NCBI GenBank assembly: GCA_023431205.1
Contig: JAEYXQ010000035.1
Span: forward strand, 1-14,198
Source: Pseudomonadota bacterium
GTDB taxonomy: Bacteria > Pseudomonadota > Alphaproteobacteria > Rhizobiales > Devosiaceae
Direction: 5' to 3'
Length of the DNA: 14,198 nt
Position numbers and translations under genes: made by a program. Of the stretch, positions 1 through 7,090 are shown piece by piece. Numbering within the stretch: the stretch's first letter is position 1; every line of letters begins with the position of its first letter. Under the pieces are notes generated by a model. That model had not been told where the DNA came from, ran no database searches, and was given only the letters and a program-made list of their open reading frames with translations.

Positions 1-1
1 G

Positions 2-907
2 GTGGTGTACCACCTGTGCTGGGACCTTTCGTATTTCCGCTTCATCCCCGTTGATGTCGGCTACGATCCCGGCTGGGTGCTCTTCGCCCGCGTCATTCTC
101 TCCAGCTTCCTGTTTCTGGTCGGCGTCGGCCTCGCCCTCGGACACGCCGACGGCATCCGCTGGAAACCCTTCTGGCGACGCTGGATATTCGTTGCCGTCG
201 GCGCCCTGGTGATCACCGTCACCACCTGGTTCGCCTTCCCCGACAGCTTTGTTTATTTCGGCGTCCTCCACGCCATCGCCCTGTTCAGCCTGAAGGCGCT
301 GCCGTTCGTGCGCGCCCCGCTATGGCTGCCGGCGATCACCGCCGCGCTGTTCATCGCGCTGCCGCTGGTCTATGCCGATCCGCTGTTCAACGAGCGCGCC
401 TGGTCCTGGCTCGGCTTCTGGGCGGTGCCGCCGCCGGCCAATGACCTCGTGCCGGTCTTCCCATGGTTCGGCGTCGTCCTTCTGGCGGTGGTCCTCACCC
501 GCATCGCCCGCGCCCGCGGCTGGCTCGACCGCCTCGCCAGCATCCAGCCCCGTAATCGCCTCGCCGGCATCCTCGGCTGGCTTGGCCGCTGGAGCCTCGT
601 CATCTACCTCGTCCACCAGCCGCTGCTGCTCGGCATCATCTACCCGCTGTCGACCACGCTCCGCCCCGATCTCGCCATGCGTGACTTCGATTTCCTCCGC
701 GCCTGCCAGCAGACCTGCCTTGCCGGGGGCACCGATGCCGACCGCTGCACCACCTATTGCCAGTGCGGCCTCGAAGGGGTCGAAACCAACGACCTCTGGA
801 ACGCCGTCGTCACCGGTCTGGTCACCGCCGAGGAGCAGGCGCTGCTCGACGCGCAGAACCGTCAGTGCTCGATCCTGATCTATCCTGAGTTGCAGTCCGC
901 CGACTGA
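2..907 (+). CDS. DUF1624 / heparan-alpha-glucosaminide N-acetyltransferase-like membrane protein (5' partial)
   Basis: The reading frame is open at the window edge and starts inside a conserved motif, so the true start lies upstream; the GTG at position 2 is probably internal. The visible 301 residues begin with VYHLCWDLSYF, the His-containing 'YHxxWDL' motif typical of the first membrane segment of DUF1624/HGSNAT-like proteins. About six further hydrophobic segments follow, ending in SLVIYLVHQPLLLGIIYPL, the YLxHQP motif shared with membrane acyltransferases. The family is thought to transfer acyl groups to envelope sugars, but no substrate can be read here. After the last membrane segment comes a soluble tail with C235-x3-C239-x9-C249-x3-C253-x-C255 and one more Cys near the end, which suggests metal binding or disulfides. 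The family call is firm and the function is inferred. Confidence 0.82.
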   Translation: MVYHLCWDLSYFRFIPVDVGYDPGWVLFARVILSSFLFLVGVGLALGHADGIRWKPFWRRWIFVAVGALVITVTTWFAFPDSFVYFGVLHAIALFSLKALPFVRAPLWLPAITAALFIALPLVYADPLFNERAWSWLGFWAVPPPANDLVPVFPWFGVVLLAVVLTRIARARGWLDRLASIQPRNRLAGILGWLGRWSLVIYLVHQPLLLGIIYPLSTTLRPDLAMRDFDFLRACQQTCLAGGTDADRCTTYCQCGLEGVETNDLWNAVVTGLVTAEEQALLDAQNRQCSILIYPELQSAD

Positions 908-923
908 TCGCGGTTCCGGGCGA

Positions 924-944
924 TCTGCGCATTTTTTGCGCAGA
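924..944. terminator. Perfect hairpin, 8-bp stem with T5 loop (terminator or operator)
   Basis: TCTGCGCA-TTTTT-TGCGCAGA lies 17 bases after the stop of the DUF1624 gene and just ahead of the ABC exporter pair. The stem is perfect, but no T-tract follows it on either strand, so it would be a weak intrinsic terminator. Because TGCGCA is itself palindromic, the element is also a direct repeat with 11-base periodicity, which would suit a dimeric regulator. The sequence does not decide between terminator and operator. Confidence 0.4.
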
Positions 945-951
945 ATGCGGC

Positions 952-967
952 TTGAATGGAAGTTCAA
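952..967. promoter_or_regulatory. Palindrome TTGAA-N6-TTCAA, candidate operator of the ABC exporter pair
   Basis: TTGAATGGAAGTTCAA has perfect 5-base arms around 6 bases and sits 11 bases before the ATG at 979. Its size and AT-rich arms resemble MarR-type operators, which often control drug-exporter genes in alphaproteobacteria. No marR gene is in the window, so the regulator assignment is inference. It overlaps the alternative TTG start at 952, which argues against that start. Confidence 0.35.
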
Positions 968-978
968 ATCACCGTTGT

Positions 979-2919
979 ATGACAGCTGAGATTTTTCGCC
1001 CGATCGTTGGCCGACGGTTCTCCCGCCACCGTTCGGGCCTCACGCACGTCTGGATCATTCCCTTGATTAGTCTCAAGGCCGGCCGCGCCCGCTCGCGCGG
1101 CAACGCGTCTGCCCATGTCGCCGCAGCCCATGCCGGCAAAGGCAAGAGCCCGCTCCTGCGCATAACCCTCTTGTCGCTGCGCCACCCGTTTCAGGCCGCC
1201 ATCGCCATCGGCGCCACCATCATCGCCGCGGTGCTGCAGCTCAGCATTCCGCGCCTGCTCGGCCAGGCCATCGATCAGGCGCACAACATCCTGACCGTGG
1301 CAGGTGAGGGCGCCGAACGGGCTCTGATCTGGAGCGCCGTCACCATCCTGGTGGTGTCGGTCGCCCGCGGCCTGTTCACGCTGCTGCAGAACTATTTCGG
1401 CGAATCCGTCGCCCACCATGTGGGCTACGAGTTGCGCCTCGCCTTCTATGACAAGGTCCAGCGGCTCTCGTATTCCTATCACGACAAGGTCCATTCCGGT
1501 GACCTGATCACCGTCGGCCTGCTCGATCTTGATGGCGTCCGCATCTTCTTCTCGACCGGGTTCATCCGCGTCATCCTGCTTTCGGTGCTGCTCGGTGTCG
1601 GCGCCTGGTTGCTGATCTCAACCGATGTGTTGCTGGGTCTGCTGGCGCTCAGCTTCGCCCCCTTCGTGGCCTGGCGCTCCTCCGTTGCGCAGCTTCGCCT
1701 GCGTGCCACCTGGCTGGTGCTGCAGCAGAAGCTGTCGGCCCTCTCCCGCGTCATGGAGGAGAACCTCGGTGGCATTCGCGTGGTCCGCGCATTCGCAGCC
1801 CAGGATCACGAGATGGCCAAGTTCGAGTCTGCCTCTGTTGAGGCTCTGGAGCTGTCGCACCAGCGGGTCGGCATCCGCGTTCGCAACACCTCGATGATGA
1901 CCTTCAGCTTCTTTGTCGCCATGGGCCTGGTGCTATGGGTCGGCGGCAACAAGGTCATCGCCGGAGAAATGAGCGTTGGCACGCTCGCCTCCTTCCTCAC
2001 CTTCATGACCATCCTGCAGATGCCGGTCCGCCAGCTCGGGCTGATGGTGAACTCCTTCGCCCGTGCGTCCACCTGCGGCTCGCGCCTCTTCGGCTTCCTC
2101 GACGAGCCGGTCGAGATCGACAGCCGTCCCGGCGCTCAGCCGCTCAAGGTCACCGGGGGCGTGCTGCGCTTCGAGGATGTGCGCTTCACCTATCCCGGTG
2201 CCACCCACCCAACGCTCGATGGGGTCAGCTTCGAGGCTCACCCCGGCCAGACGGTCGGCATCGTCGGCGCGCCGGGCAGCGGCAAATCCACGCTCGCCCA
2301 CCTCATCCCGCGCTTTTATGATGTCACCGGCGGCCGCATCACCATTGACGGGCAGGACGTGCGAGACGTCACCCTTCAGTCGCTTCGCCGCAGCGTTGCC
2401 GTGGTGCAGCAGGATACGTTCCTGTTCACCACCACCATCGAAAACAACATCGCTTACGGCAATCCCTGGGCCCGCGAGACCAGGATCGAGAAGGCCGCAG
2501 AGAGCGCCCAGCTCCACAATTACATCATGGGCCTGCCGGCCAGCTATGGCACCGTCGTGGGCGAGCGGGGCGTCTCCCTCTCGGGCGGCCAGCGCCAGCG
2601 CCTCTCCATCGCCCGCAGCCTCGTGCTGCGCCCCGCCGTCATGGTGTTCGACGATTCCACCGCCGCCATCGACGCCGGCACCGAGCACCGCATCCGCACC
2701 GCCATCCGCCGCTATGCCGAGGATCGCGTCACCCTCATCATCTCGCACCGGCTGAGCTCCCTCATGCACGCCGATACCATCCTGTTCCTCCATGACGGCA
2801 AGATCGCCGAGCGCGGCACCCATGCCGAACTGCTCGAGCTGGGCGGCCGCTACAGCGCCCTTTATGAGCTGCAGACCCGCCCGACCGAGGAATTCGATAT
2901 CGGGAGTGCCGCCCAATGA
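979..2919 (+). CDS. ABC exporter half-transporter, subunit with degenerate Walker B (heterodimer partner 1)
   Basis: This is a fused permease-ATPase of the exporter class: about six membrane segments (residues ~55-340) and then an ATPase domain. Numbered from ATG 979, Walker A is GAPGSGKST (430-438), the signature is intact LSGGQ (534-538), Walker B is VMVFDD with Asp559 in place of the catalytic Glu, and the H-loop His is 590. An Asp at that place together with an intact signature is the pattern of the regulatory subunit of heterodimeric exporters (BmrC, TM287, LmrC class). The partner gene follows with an ATGA overlap. The start is uncertain. TTG 952 lies in a palindrome, ATG 979 has no clear ribosome site, and TTG 1063 is possible if the promoter lies near 952-980. 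The substrate is unknown; multidrug or lipid export is the usual role. Confidence 0.9.
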   Translation: MTAEIFRPIVGRRFSRHRSGLTHVWIIPLISLKAGRARSRGNASAHVAAAHAGKGKSPLLRITLLSLRHPFQAAIAIGATIIAAVLQLSIPRLLGQAIDQAHNILTVAGEGAERALIWSAVTILVVSVARGLFTLLQNYFGESVAHHVGYELRLAFYDKVQRLSYSYHDKVHSGDLITVGLLDLDGVRIFFSTGFIRVILLSVLLGVGAWLLISTDVLLGLLALSFAPFVAWRSSVAQLRLRATWLVLQQKLSALSRVMEENLGGIRVVRAFAAQDHEMAKFESASVEALELSHQRVGIRVRNTSMMTFSFFVAMGLVLWVGGNKVIAGEMSVGTLASFLTFMTILQMPVRQLGLMVNSFARASTCGSRLFGFLDEPVEIDSRPGAQPLKVTGGVLRFEDVRFTYPGATHPTLDGVSFEAHPGQTVGIVGAPGSGKSTLAHLIPRFYDVTGGRITIDGQDVRDVTLQSLRRSVAVVQQDTFLFTTTIENNIAYGNPWARETRIEKAAESAQLHNYIMGLPASYGTVVGERGVSLSGGQRQRLSIARSLVLRPAVMVFDDSTAAIDAGTEHRIRTAIRRYAEDRVTLIISHRLSSLMHADTILFLHDGKIAERGTHAELLELGGRYSALYELQTRPTEEFDIGSAAQ

Positions 2920-4811
2920 GTGCCATCGAGCAGGACGAGGACGAGCCGATCAGCCACGGCGCCCGCCCGCCGCGCGCCAGCGTCGGCTCGCATCGCATCG
3001 AGGAAGAGGTCTTCGGCAAGGCCTATGATCCGCGCACGGTTCGCCGCATCTGGGCCTTCGTTCACCCCTACCGGCACAAGATCTACCTGTCGGTGGCCGC
3101 AGTGATCCTGTTCACCGCCACCCAGCTCGCCATTCCGCTGATCATTGGCAATGCCATCGACTCCGCTCTGGTCGCTGGTGGCGATGGCTCGCTGCTGCTG
3201 CGGGCCGTCGGTCTTTTCGCCCTCGTCGTGCTGGTCAATTTTGGCGCCTCCTTCGTGCAGGAGAAGCAGGTCGGCGAAGTAGCCGAGCACGTGCTGTTCG
3301 ACATGCGCCGCGCCATGTTCGACCGCCTGCAGCGCGTCTCGCTGTCCTTCATGGACAAGACCGAGGTCGGCCGCCTGATGAGCCGCCTCCAGGGCGACGT
3401 CAATTCCATGCAGGAATTCCTCGAAACCTCGGTGATCTCGGTCGGCGACATCGTCCTGCTCGGCGGCATCATCGTCGTGCTGCTTGGGCTCGACTGGCAG
3501 CTTGGCCTGTTGACGCTGGCCACAATGCCGGTGCTGTTTCTCGTGCGCATCTTCTGGCTGCCGCCGGCCAAGCGAGCCTTCTGGGCGGCGCACGAAACCA
3601 ACTCGCTCACTGCCGGCGCCATGGCCGAGGGCATCAATGGCGTCCGCACCGTCCAGAACCTGGATCGGCAGAAGGTCAACTTCGACCTGTTCGACGATCG
3701 CGCCTACCACAACCTCGAAAACCAACTGACCGGCTCGCGCTTTGCCCAGGTGATGGTGCCGATCGTCGATACCCTCACCGGCGTTGCCATGGCCACGGTG
3801 GTGGTGGTCGGCGGCTCGCTGGTGCTGAACGGCTCCCTCCAGGTCGGCGTCATTGTCGCCTTCCTGTTCTACATCCAGCGCTTCTTCGATCCGATTCGCT
3901 CGCTCACCATGCAGTATTCGATCATGCAGCGGGCCATGACCTCCGGCCGCCGCATCATCGAGGTGCTGGACCTGCCCGTTGCCATTGCCGACAAGGTCGG
4001 TGCGGTGGAACTCACCGGCGACATGGACGGCTCGGTCGAGTTCCGCGATGTGGTGTTCGGCTATGCCCCCGACCGGCCGGTGCTCCGCAATGTCAGCTTC
4101 CGCGTCAACCCCGGTGAAACCGTGGCCCTGGTCGGCCCCACCGGCTCGGGCAAGACCAGCGCCATGGCCCTGGTCCACCGCTTCTACGAGGTGCAGTCCG
4201 GCGCCGTCCTGGTCGGTGGGCACGACGTGCGCGACATCACCCAGGACTCGCTCGGCCGGCAGGTTGCCATGGTGCTTCAGGAGCCCTTCCTGTTCACCGG
4301 CACCGTGCTCGAGAACATCCGCTACAACAAGACTGACGCTACCCGCGAACAGGTCATCGAGGCCGCCAGGGCGGTCGGCGCGCATGATTTCATCAGCCGC
4401 CTGCCGGGTGGCTATGACAGCGTGCTCGAGCAGCGCGGCGGCAACATCTCCCTCGGCCAGCGCCAGCTCATCAGCTTTGCCCGCGCCCTTGTCGCCGACG
4501 CCAAGATCCTGGTGCTCGATGAGGCCACCGCCTCCATCGACTCCTATACCGAACGGCAGATCCAGAAGGCGCTGGAGCGCCTGCTCGAAGGTCGCACCGG
4601 GCTCGTGATCGCCCACCGCCTCGCCACCATTCGCGGTGCCGACCGCATCATCGTCCTCCAGAACGGCGAGAAGATCGAGGAAGGCAACCACGATCAGCTC
4701 ATGGAGCAGGGCGGTCTCTACGCACGCCTCTACAACATGAACTACGCCAGCTTTGATGACATTCCCGACGAGCTCGTGGCTGAGGCAAACGCAAGGGCCG
4801 CTTCGACCTGA
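2916..4811 (+). CDS. ABC exporter half-transporter, subunit with consensus Walker B and degenerate signature (heterodimer partner 2)
   Basis: This 631-residue permease-ATPase fusion starts at an ATG overlapping the upstream stop (ATGA), with GGGAG nine bases ahead, so translation is probably coupled and the dose equal. Membrane segments occupy about residues 55-340. The ATPase domain has Walker A GPTGSGKTS (407-415), Q-loop LQEPFLF, Walker B ILVLDE with catalytic Glu536, and H-loop His567, but the signature reads ISLGQ (511-515) instead of LSGGQ. This complements the upstream subunit. The hydrolytic site is made of this protein's Walker A/B and the partner's LSGGQ, while the other site is degenerate on both sides. 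Both subunits are therefore expected to work only as a pair in the inner membrane. Export polarity follows from the fusion architecture; the substrate is not evident. Confidence 0.93.
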   Translation: MSAIEQDEDEPISHGARPPRASVGSHRIEEEVFGKAYDPRTVRRIWAFVHPYRHKIYLSVAAVILFTATQLAIPLIIGNAIDSALVAGGDGSLLLRAVGLFALVVLVNFGASFVQEKQVGEVAEHVLFDMRRAMFDRLQRVSLSFMDKTEVGRLMSRLQGDVNSMQEFLETSVISVGDIVLLGGIIVVLLGLDWQLGLLTLATMPVLFLVRIFWLPPAKRAFWAAHETNSLTAGAMAEGINGVRTVQNLDRQKVNFDLFDDRAYHNLENQLTGSRFAQVMVPIVDTLTGVAMATVVVVGGSLVLNGSLQVGVIVAFLFYIQRFFDPIRSLTMQYSIMQRAMTSGRRIIEVLDLPVAIADKVGAVELTGDMDGSVEFRDVVFGYAPDRPVLRNVSFRVNPGETVALVGPTGSGKTSAMALVHRFYEVQSGAVLVGGHDVRDITQDSLGRQVAMVLQEPFLFTGTVLENIRYNKTDATREQVIEAARAVGAHDFISRLPGGYDSVLEQRGGNISLGQRQLISFARALVADAKILVLDEATASIDSYTERQIQKALERLLEGRTGLVIAHRLATIRGADRIIVLQNGEKIEEGNHDQLMEQGGLYARLYNMNYASFDDIPDELVAEANARAAST

Positions 4812-4816
4812 CCGTT

Positions 4817-4839
4817 CAGGCGCGGTTCAGCCGCGCCTG
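4817..4839 (+). terminator. GC-rich hairpin after the ABC exporter pair
   Basis: CAGGCGCGG-TTCAG-CCGCGCCTG is a perfect 9-bp stem with a 5-base loop, starting 6 bases after the stop of the second exporter gene. It is followed by CTAAATG rather than a T-run, so it would be a weak intrinsic terminator or an mRNA 3'-end stabiliser. Its position directly after an operon supports a termination or end-protection role. Confidence 0.55.
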
Positions 4840-4938
4840 CTAAATGCCCCTTCACGCCGCCGCCGGATTGGCGGAAGCTTGGTTGGTTGGACGACGGCGC
4901 TGCCAACGCCCCGTCAACAACCTTGGGGGGAAATCGTC

Positions 4939-6252
4939 ATGCGCCTGCCACTCATCCTTGCCTGCGTCCTTGCATCCACCCCGGCCTTTGCCGACGCGCT
5001 GACGCTGGGCGGCGTGATCGGCGGACAGGACGTGTTGCTCGAGATCACCCAGCCGGCCGACGGCGCCGTGGCCGGGCGCTACACCTTCACCGACACTGGC
5101 GGCGATATCCCCCTGCTTGCCGCCGGCACCAAAGATGGCGGCACGGTGTGGCTGCTCACCGAGCAGGCGCCATGCGGCGAGAACAACTGCATCTCCGGTG
5201 ACGATGGCGTCGTGGCGGACCCGCCTGTCGCCGCCACCTGGGAGGTGGAATACGATCCCGAGGCGTTCAGGCTGACGGTCAACCGCACCGTCGGCGCCGA
5301 AGTGACCACCGGCGAGTTCTATGTCATCGCCTGGCGGCCCCTTGATGGTGGCGAGGAAGCAACGGCCGAAGCCCTGCACAACCGCTCCGCCAGGTTCGGT
5401 TACACGCCGGAAATGCCGCTGAACTGGGAAACGGCGCCATACGAGATGGCGCTGCTGGACCTCGAGTTTCCGGTGGGCAAGGTCAAGACCCTCGGCGAGG
5501 CGAACTGGTACTATGTTGCCGATCCGCGCACCCTGTTCGACCTTCCGCGGATCGAGAGTTTCGCCGGTGGCGAGCCGGTGGAGGCCGCCAACGCCGCGCT
5601 CGCCAACCGTCACTACCGCATGAGCCTGTCGGCGCTCGATTGCCTCGCCTTCCGCTACGCCGCCTATGGCGTCAACGAGTGGCTGAGTGAGGCGGGCGGC
5701 ACCCTCGCCGACTACGACAGGGAGACCGTGCGCCTGACCTACGCATCGCCGCGCCTCGTCAGTTGGACCGAGTCGGGCAGCCTCTGGTGCGGTGGCGCCC
5801 ACCCGGCCAATCACCACGACAGCTACACCTACGATCTCGAAACCGCCGCGCCGCTCCAGCTCTCGCGCATCTTCTCCGCCTGGGTGCCGCGCGAATGGGG
5901 CGCCAGCATCGACCAGGTCGCCGACACCGATCTCGCCTTCGAGAACCCCGACGGCTATCGCTGGGGCCCCGATGCTGCGCTCGCCAACTATGTCCGCGGC
6001 AACCTGCCGGCCAATGTGCTGACCGGCGAGGCCGAACTCGACCAGCAGTGCTACGGCACCGACGCCATCGCCGAGCACCTCGACATCCGATTCGCCGACC
6101 TCGACGGTGCCCCTGCCGCAACCTTTACCCTGTCCGGGTTCCCCCACGTGATCTCGGTCTGCAACACCGACCTGTTCACCGTTCCTTTGGCCGAACTCGA
6201 CGCCTTCCTTGCCCCCACCGCAAAGGACTACTTCCCCGAGCTCGGCGGCTGA
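4939..6252 (+). CDS. Secreted protein with DUF3298/RsiV-like C-terminal region
   Basis: ATG 4939 is chosen because GGGGGGAA lies just upstream and the protein then opens with a clean signal peptide, MRLPLILACVLASTPAFA, cut before Asp19. An in-frame start at 4753 would overlap the exporter gene and lacks such a signal. The mature protein (~419 residues) is periplasmic. Residues ~215-400 resemble DUF3298: an LxYxSPRLVS-like stretch, then WCGGAHP at Cys284-Pro289, followed by TYDLETAAPLQLSRIF. Paired cysteines (Cys79/Cys84, Cys235/Cys284, Cys371/Cys408) suggest disulfides. DUF3298 occurs in periplasmic or cell-surface proteins such as RsiV, a lysozyme-binding anti-sigma factor, but this protein has no sigma-binding part. 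Cys9 lies too early for a convincing lipobox. The gene appears to stand alone. The DUF3298 link is by pattern and is moderate; the function is unknown. Confidence 0.75.
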   Translation: MRLPLILACVLASTPAFADALTLGGVIGGQDVLLEITQPADGAVAGRYTFTDTGGDIPLLAAGTKDGGTVWLLTEQAPCGENNCISGDDGVVADPPVAATWEVEYDPEAFRLTVNRTVGAEVTTGEFYVIAWRPLDGGEEATAEALHNRSARFGYTPEMPLNWETAPYEMALLDLEFPVGKVKTLGEANWYYVADPRTLFDLPRIESFAGGEPVEAANAALANRHYRMSLSALDCLAFRYAAYGVNEWLSEAGGTLADYDRETVRLTYASPRLVSWTESGSLWCGGAHPANHHDSYTYDLETAAPLQLSRIFSAWVPREWGASIDQVADTDLAFENPDGYRWGPDAALANYVRGNLPANVLTGEAELDQQCYGTDAIAEHLDIRFADLDGAPAATFTLSGFPHVISVCNTDLFTVPLAELDAFLAPTAKDYFPELGG

Positions 6253-6283
6253 TCCGGCCGGCACCCCCTCATGCCGAAATCCG

Positions 6284-6323
6284 CATGGCGCCGCCCCGGT
6301 GACCGGCGCATGACGGCGCCATG
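6284..6323 (+). promoter_or_regulatory. Nested inverted repeat covering the TauE/SafE start codon
   Basis: CATGGCGCC (6284-6292) and GGCGCCATG (6315-6323) are perfect 9-base arms, and the right arm includes the ATG of the next gene. Inside lies a second palindrome, CCGGT-G-ACCGG (6296-6306). If transcribed, the RNA could fold with the start codon in the stem. A four-codon mini-ORF (ATG 6310 to TGA 6324) also overlaps that start. A role in limiting translation is inference. Confidence 0.35.
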
Positions 6324-7064
6324 AGCATCTGGATCGGCGCCGCCCTGATTGCGGCTGTCTTTGTCACCTCCGCCATCTCGGGCATCTTCGGCATGGCCGG
6401 CGGGCTCATCCTGCTCGGCATCCTCCTGATGCTGCTGCCGGTCGGCACCGCCATTGCCGTCCAGGGCATGGTCCAGCTCATCGCCAACGGCTCGCGCGCC
6501 TGGCTCTCCCGCGCCTGGATCAACTGGCGCAGCCTCGGCTTCATCATCATCGGCCTCGTCGCCGCTGCCATCACCCTGCTGATCCTGCGCTACACGCCCG
6601 ACCTCGCCACCGTCTGCATCGCCATCGGGCTGATGCCGATCCTGGTCTGGATTCCGCAGCGCTGGCTCACCCTCGACGCCAGCCGCCCGCATCAGGCGAT
6701 GATCTGCGGCCTCGTCGCCGGTGGCCTCAATCTCGCCGTCGGCGTCTCCGGGCCCACCATCGACATCTTCTTCATCCGCACCCCCATGGACCGGCGCACC
6801 ATCATCGCCACCAAGGCCGCGACCCAGGTGCTGTCCCACGCCGTCAAGATCGTCTTTTATTGGAACGCCACCATGGTGCTCACGCCCATCGAGTGGACCG
6901 GCATCCTGCTCGCTGCCCCCTTCGCCATCGGCGGCACCAGCTTCGGGCACTGGATCCTCCAGCGCCTGACCGACGCCAATTTCCGTCGCTGGACGCGGCT
7001 GATCGTCACTGCCATCGGCATTTTCTACCTCATCCGCGGCTTGTCCTTGCTCGCTGGCGCCTGA
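6321..7064 (+). CDS. TauE/SafE-family (sulfite exporter-like) inner-membrane permease
   Basis: This 247-residue, almost wholly hydrophobic protein has the two-fold repeat of the TauE/SafE (former DUF81) family. SGIFGMAGG at residues 20-28 opens the first half and GLVAGGLNLAVGVSGP at 130-145 opens the second, with about seven or eight membrane segments overall. Length and motifs are typical. Members export sulfite, sulfoacetate or other small organic anions, and some are linked to metal or sulfur metabolism; no substrate can be inferred from sequence alone. A LysR gene follows 26 bases later and a copper chaperone after that, all on the same strand, so the three probably share a transcript. 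No strong Shine-Dalgarno is visible, and the start codon lies in the arm of an inverted repeat. Confidence 0.85.
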   Translation: MSIWIGAALIAAVFVTSAISGIFGMAGGLILLGILLMLLPVGTAIAVQGMVQLIANGSRAWLSRAWINWRSLGFIIIGLVAAAITLLILRYTPDLATVCIAIGLMPILVWIPQRWLTLDASRPHQAMICGLVAGGLNLAVGVSGPTIDIFFIRTPMDRRTIIATKAATQVLSHAVKIVFYWNATMVLTPIEWTGILLAAPFAIGGTSFGHWILQRLTDANFRRWTRLIVTAIGIFYLIRGLSLLAGA

Positions 7065-7090
7065 TCGCTATGGTGCCGGCGAGAGACCCA

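Noticed and set aside
952..954. TTG as start of the first ABC exporter subunit
   Set aside because: It lies in the arm of the TTGAA-N6-TTCAA palindrome and has no ribosome site; ATG 979 is preferred, with TTG 1063 as a further possibility.
2862..4691. 609-codon open frame on the minus strand opposite the second ABC exporter gene
   Set aside because: It is a mirror of a clear ABC exporter gene in high-GC DNA; its translation is low-complexity His/Asp/Glu/Gly-rich with no domain pattern.
4753..4938. Upstream in-frame extension of the DUF3298-like protein
   Set aside because: It overlaps the exporter gene and its terminator-like hairpin, and would bury the signal peptide that begins at 4939.
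4946..4967. Possible lipobox at Cys9 of the DUF3298-like protein (LILAC)
   Set aside because: The hydrophobic stretch before Cys9 is too short for a lipoprotein signal, and an ordinary cleavage site AFA-D follows.
6860..7090. Upstream in-frame extension of the LysR gene
   Set aside because: It overlaps the TauE/SafE gene by 200 bases; LysR proteins begin close to the helix-turn-helix, as with ATG 7091.
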